DNA of 64,000 bases, taken from contig CM054183.1 in the NCBI GenBank assembly GCA_028829895.1, forward strand, positions 14,619,975 through 14,683,974. Direction: 5' to 3'. Shown here one piece after another: positions 62,618 through 64,000 of the stretch. This stretch comes from Sinotaia quadrata (lineage: Eukaryota > Mollusca > Gastropoda > Architaenioglossa > Viviparidae). The notes below the pieces were generated by a model that ran no database searches, was not told the origin of the DNA, and was given only the letters and a program-made list of their open reading frames with translations. Position 1 is the first letter of the stretch; the number at the start of each line of letters is the position of its first letter. The translations under genes and the position numbers were made by a program.

Positions 62618-63761
62618 TTACATTTCCATTTCTACTGCTCTGGACAAATAGTCATCCATAACATTGTTAGTGCCTTTAATGACTTCCACGGATATCTATA
62701 CTGTTGTAGTAGTAATGACCACCTGGCCAAATGCCCGCTTGCCTTAGTTGGGTAGCTAAGTAGGCGAGAGTGTGCTCTGTCTGAATGACAAAATGTTTAC
62801 CATATAGGTAGGTTTGGAATTTCTCGTCTACCCAGAAAATTCTGAGATGATCTTTCACAGAAGTCGAATAATTCTGTTCAGATAAATTTATCGCACTACT
62901 GGCATAGGTCAATGGATAAAGACTATCAGTTTTTGTAAAATCAGTATGGCACCTAATCCTACATTACTAGTATCTGTTTTGTGTATAAATAATTCATTGA
63001 AATCAGGCAAATGGAGGATAAAAGCTCATGAGTGGCAGACTTTCAACATAGCAAAGCTGGCTTCACACTCTGCTCCAAATCCCTACCTCAAGTTTGAAAT
63101 TCCTCATCAAATCAATGATTGGTTAGGTAATAGCACTGAACTTGGGAATTCATTTTCTATAGTAACTGGCCATCCACAAAGAGGACTTAACATTTGTCTT
63201 GGAGATTGGTCTATCAATCTCTTCAAGATTCCTAAGTTTCCTAAATGCCTCTGGCCACTGGAGATCTTGTATTCATATGTCCCAAACATTGGAATTTAAA
63301 ATGTCCAAAGAAACATTTGGTTGGGGAAGCAATGTGGTCACATTGCTTCAAATGCTGGAATAATTTCCGTTACTTTAGGTGGCTTCTCCCAGAGTCTGAG
63401 TAGTCACCAAAATGTCATCCATGAAGTTAGAGACTGATTCGTCTTTCATGGGTTTGATGAGCAATCTCATCATCTTTGTGTGTAAACAGCTGGTGCTGTG
63501 AGTATTTCAAATGGCATTACCCGCCATTGATATTGTCCACCAGGTATTGAATGCCTCACGCACTGGAATTTTCCAAACAACGTTCATAAAATCTTAAATT
63601 TTAAAGATTTTAAAGTTTAGAAAAATATTTTGCTCCACTGAGCAGAGCAAATATGTGCTCTGTTTCAGACATCAGCTGAAAAAAACATTCAACTTATTCA
63701 GCTGTCTATAGTCCACACAAAATATATGTGTGCCATCCTTTTTTTTAACTAGGACAACTGG
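62618..63761 (-). pseudogene. Decayed Ty3/gypsy-type retrotransposon pol, copy 2
   Basis: Second copy of the pol remnant, about 27416 bp from the first and created by the segmental duplication and not by a new insertion, because the flanks match too. The same broken motifs appear in the same order, including FMDDILVTT and YLYGKHFVIQ. It differs by scattered substitutions: the RNase H TDH motif, whose Asp is catalytic in this family, reads TEH here, and INFSEQ reads INLSEQ. Stops and frame changes are shared, so decay preceded the duplication. Confidence 0.85.
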
Positions 63762-64000
63762 ACAATTATACAGTGGACTATGTTATATGCACCAGCAAAA
63801 GAATGTCCACAGATGACAAATCATTTAGAATTCTTAAGAAAAGGTTTAAAGGAAAAAACTGAAAGGTTACAAAGAGAGAGTAAAGAAACACCAAGACAGA
63901 AGGAACAAGAGAAAGACCGTTACATGGCATAACATAGGCAACAGAGTTAAATTCTCTCTCCATGAAACATCAGATGAGATTATGAGAGGAACACCAAGTG

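Overview
The window looks like animal nuclear DNA from a mollusc, most likely a heterobranch gastropod (sea slug or sea hare type). This is an inference from four things: about 64 kb of AT-rich DNA with almost no conserved coding sequence, very abundant micro- and minisatellites, decayed Ty3/gypsy and mariner-type elements, and a family of single-exon rhodopsin-like receptors of the kind that is greatly expanded in gastropods as candidate chemosensory receptors. There are no operons, bacterial genes or CRISPR arrays.

The only convincing intact genes are four intronless seven-transmembrane receptors of 401-405 residues: GPCR-1 at 21763-22968 (+), GPCR-2 at 30719-31936 (+), GPCR-3 at 42380-43597 (-) and GPCR-4 at 58154-59371 (+). 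All share a glycosylated N-terminus, an ERC motif in place of DRY, CRTP in place of CWxP, and an NSTFN-type TM7 in place of NPxxY. They are close paralogues produced by local duplication. Their outer parts pair 1 with 3 and 2 with 4, whereas the TM4-end to loop-3 segment pairs 1 with 4 and 2 with 3, so the paralogues have exchanged internal segments.

Layout. 1-6.3 kb: no gene, several minisatellites. 6.3-9.1 kb: simple repeats plus one copy each of two interspersed repeat families, here called B and A. 9.1-12 kb: tandem repeats. 12.0-24.5 kb: left arm of a large inverted duplication carrying GPCR-1 and its flanks, with an extra block of about 5.2 kb inside. 24.5-28.3 kb: repeats and minisatellites. 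28.3-36.6 kb: GPCR-2, repeat A and a decayed gypsy pol. 37.8-39.9 kb: repeat B with minisatellite, duplicated again at 47.7-49.9 kb. 40.85-47.68 kb: right inverted arm with GPCR-3. 49.9-51.7 kb: decayed retrotransposon gag. 51.9-52.5 kb: a mariner-like remnant with terminal inverted repeats. 53.4-64.0 kb: direct copy of the 28.3-36.6 kb block with GPCR-4 and a second gypsy pol copy, cut off by the window end.

The receptors probably act as alternative ligand detectors in the plasma membrane, each in its own cell population. That role is inferred from the family and not shown by the sequence. The most interesting aspects are segment exchange between receptors, promoter-proximal repeats whose copy number differs between paralogues (1, 1, 2, 4), and nested inverted and direct duplications bounded by satellite-bearing mobile repeats. 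No RNA gene beyond a degenerate tRNA-Asp-like sequence was recognised.
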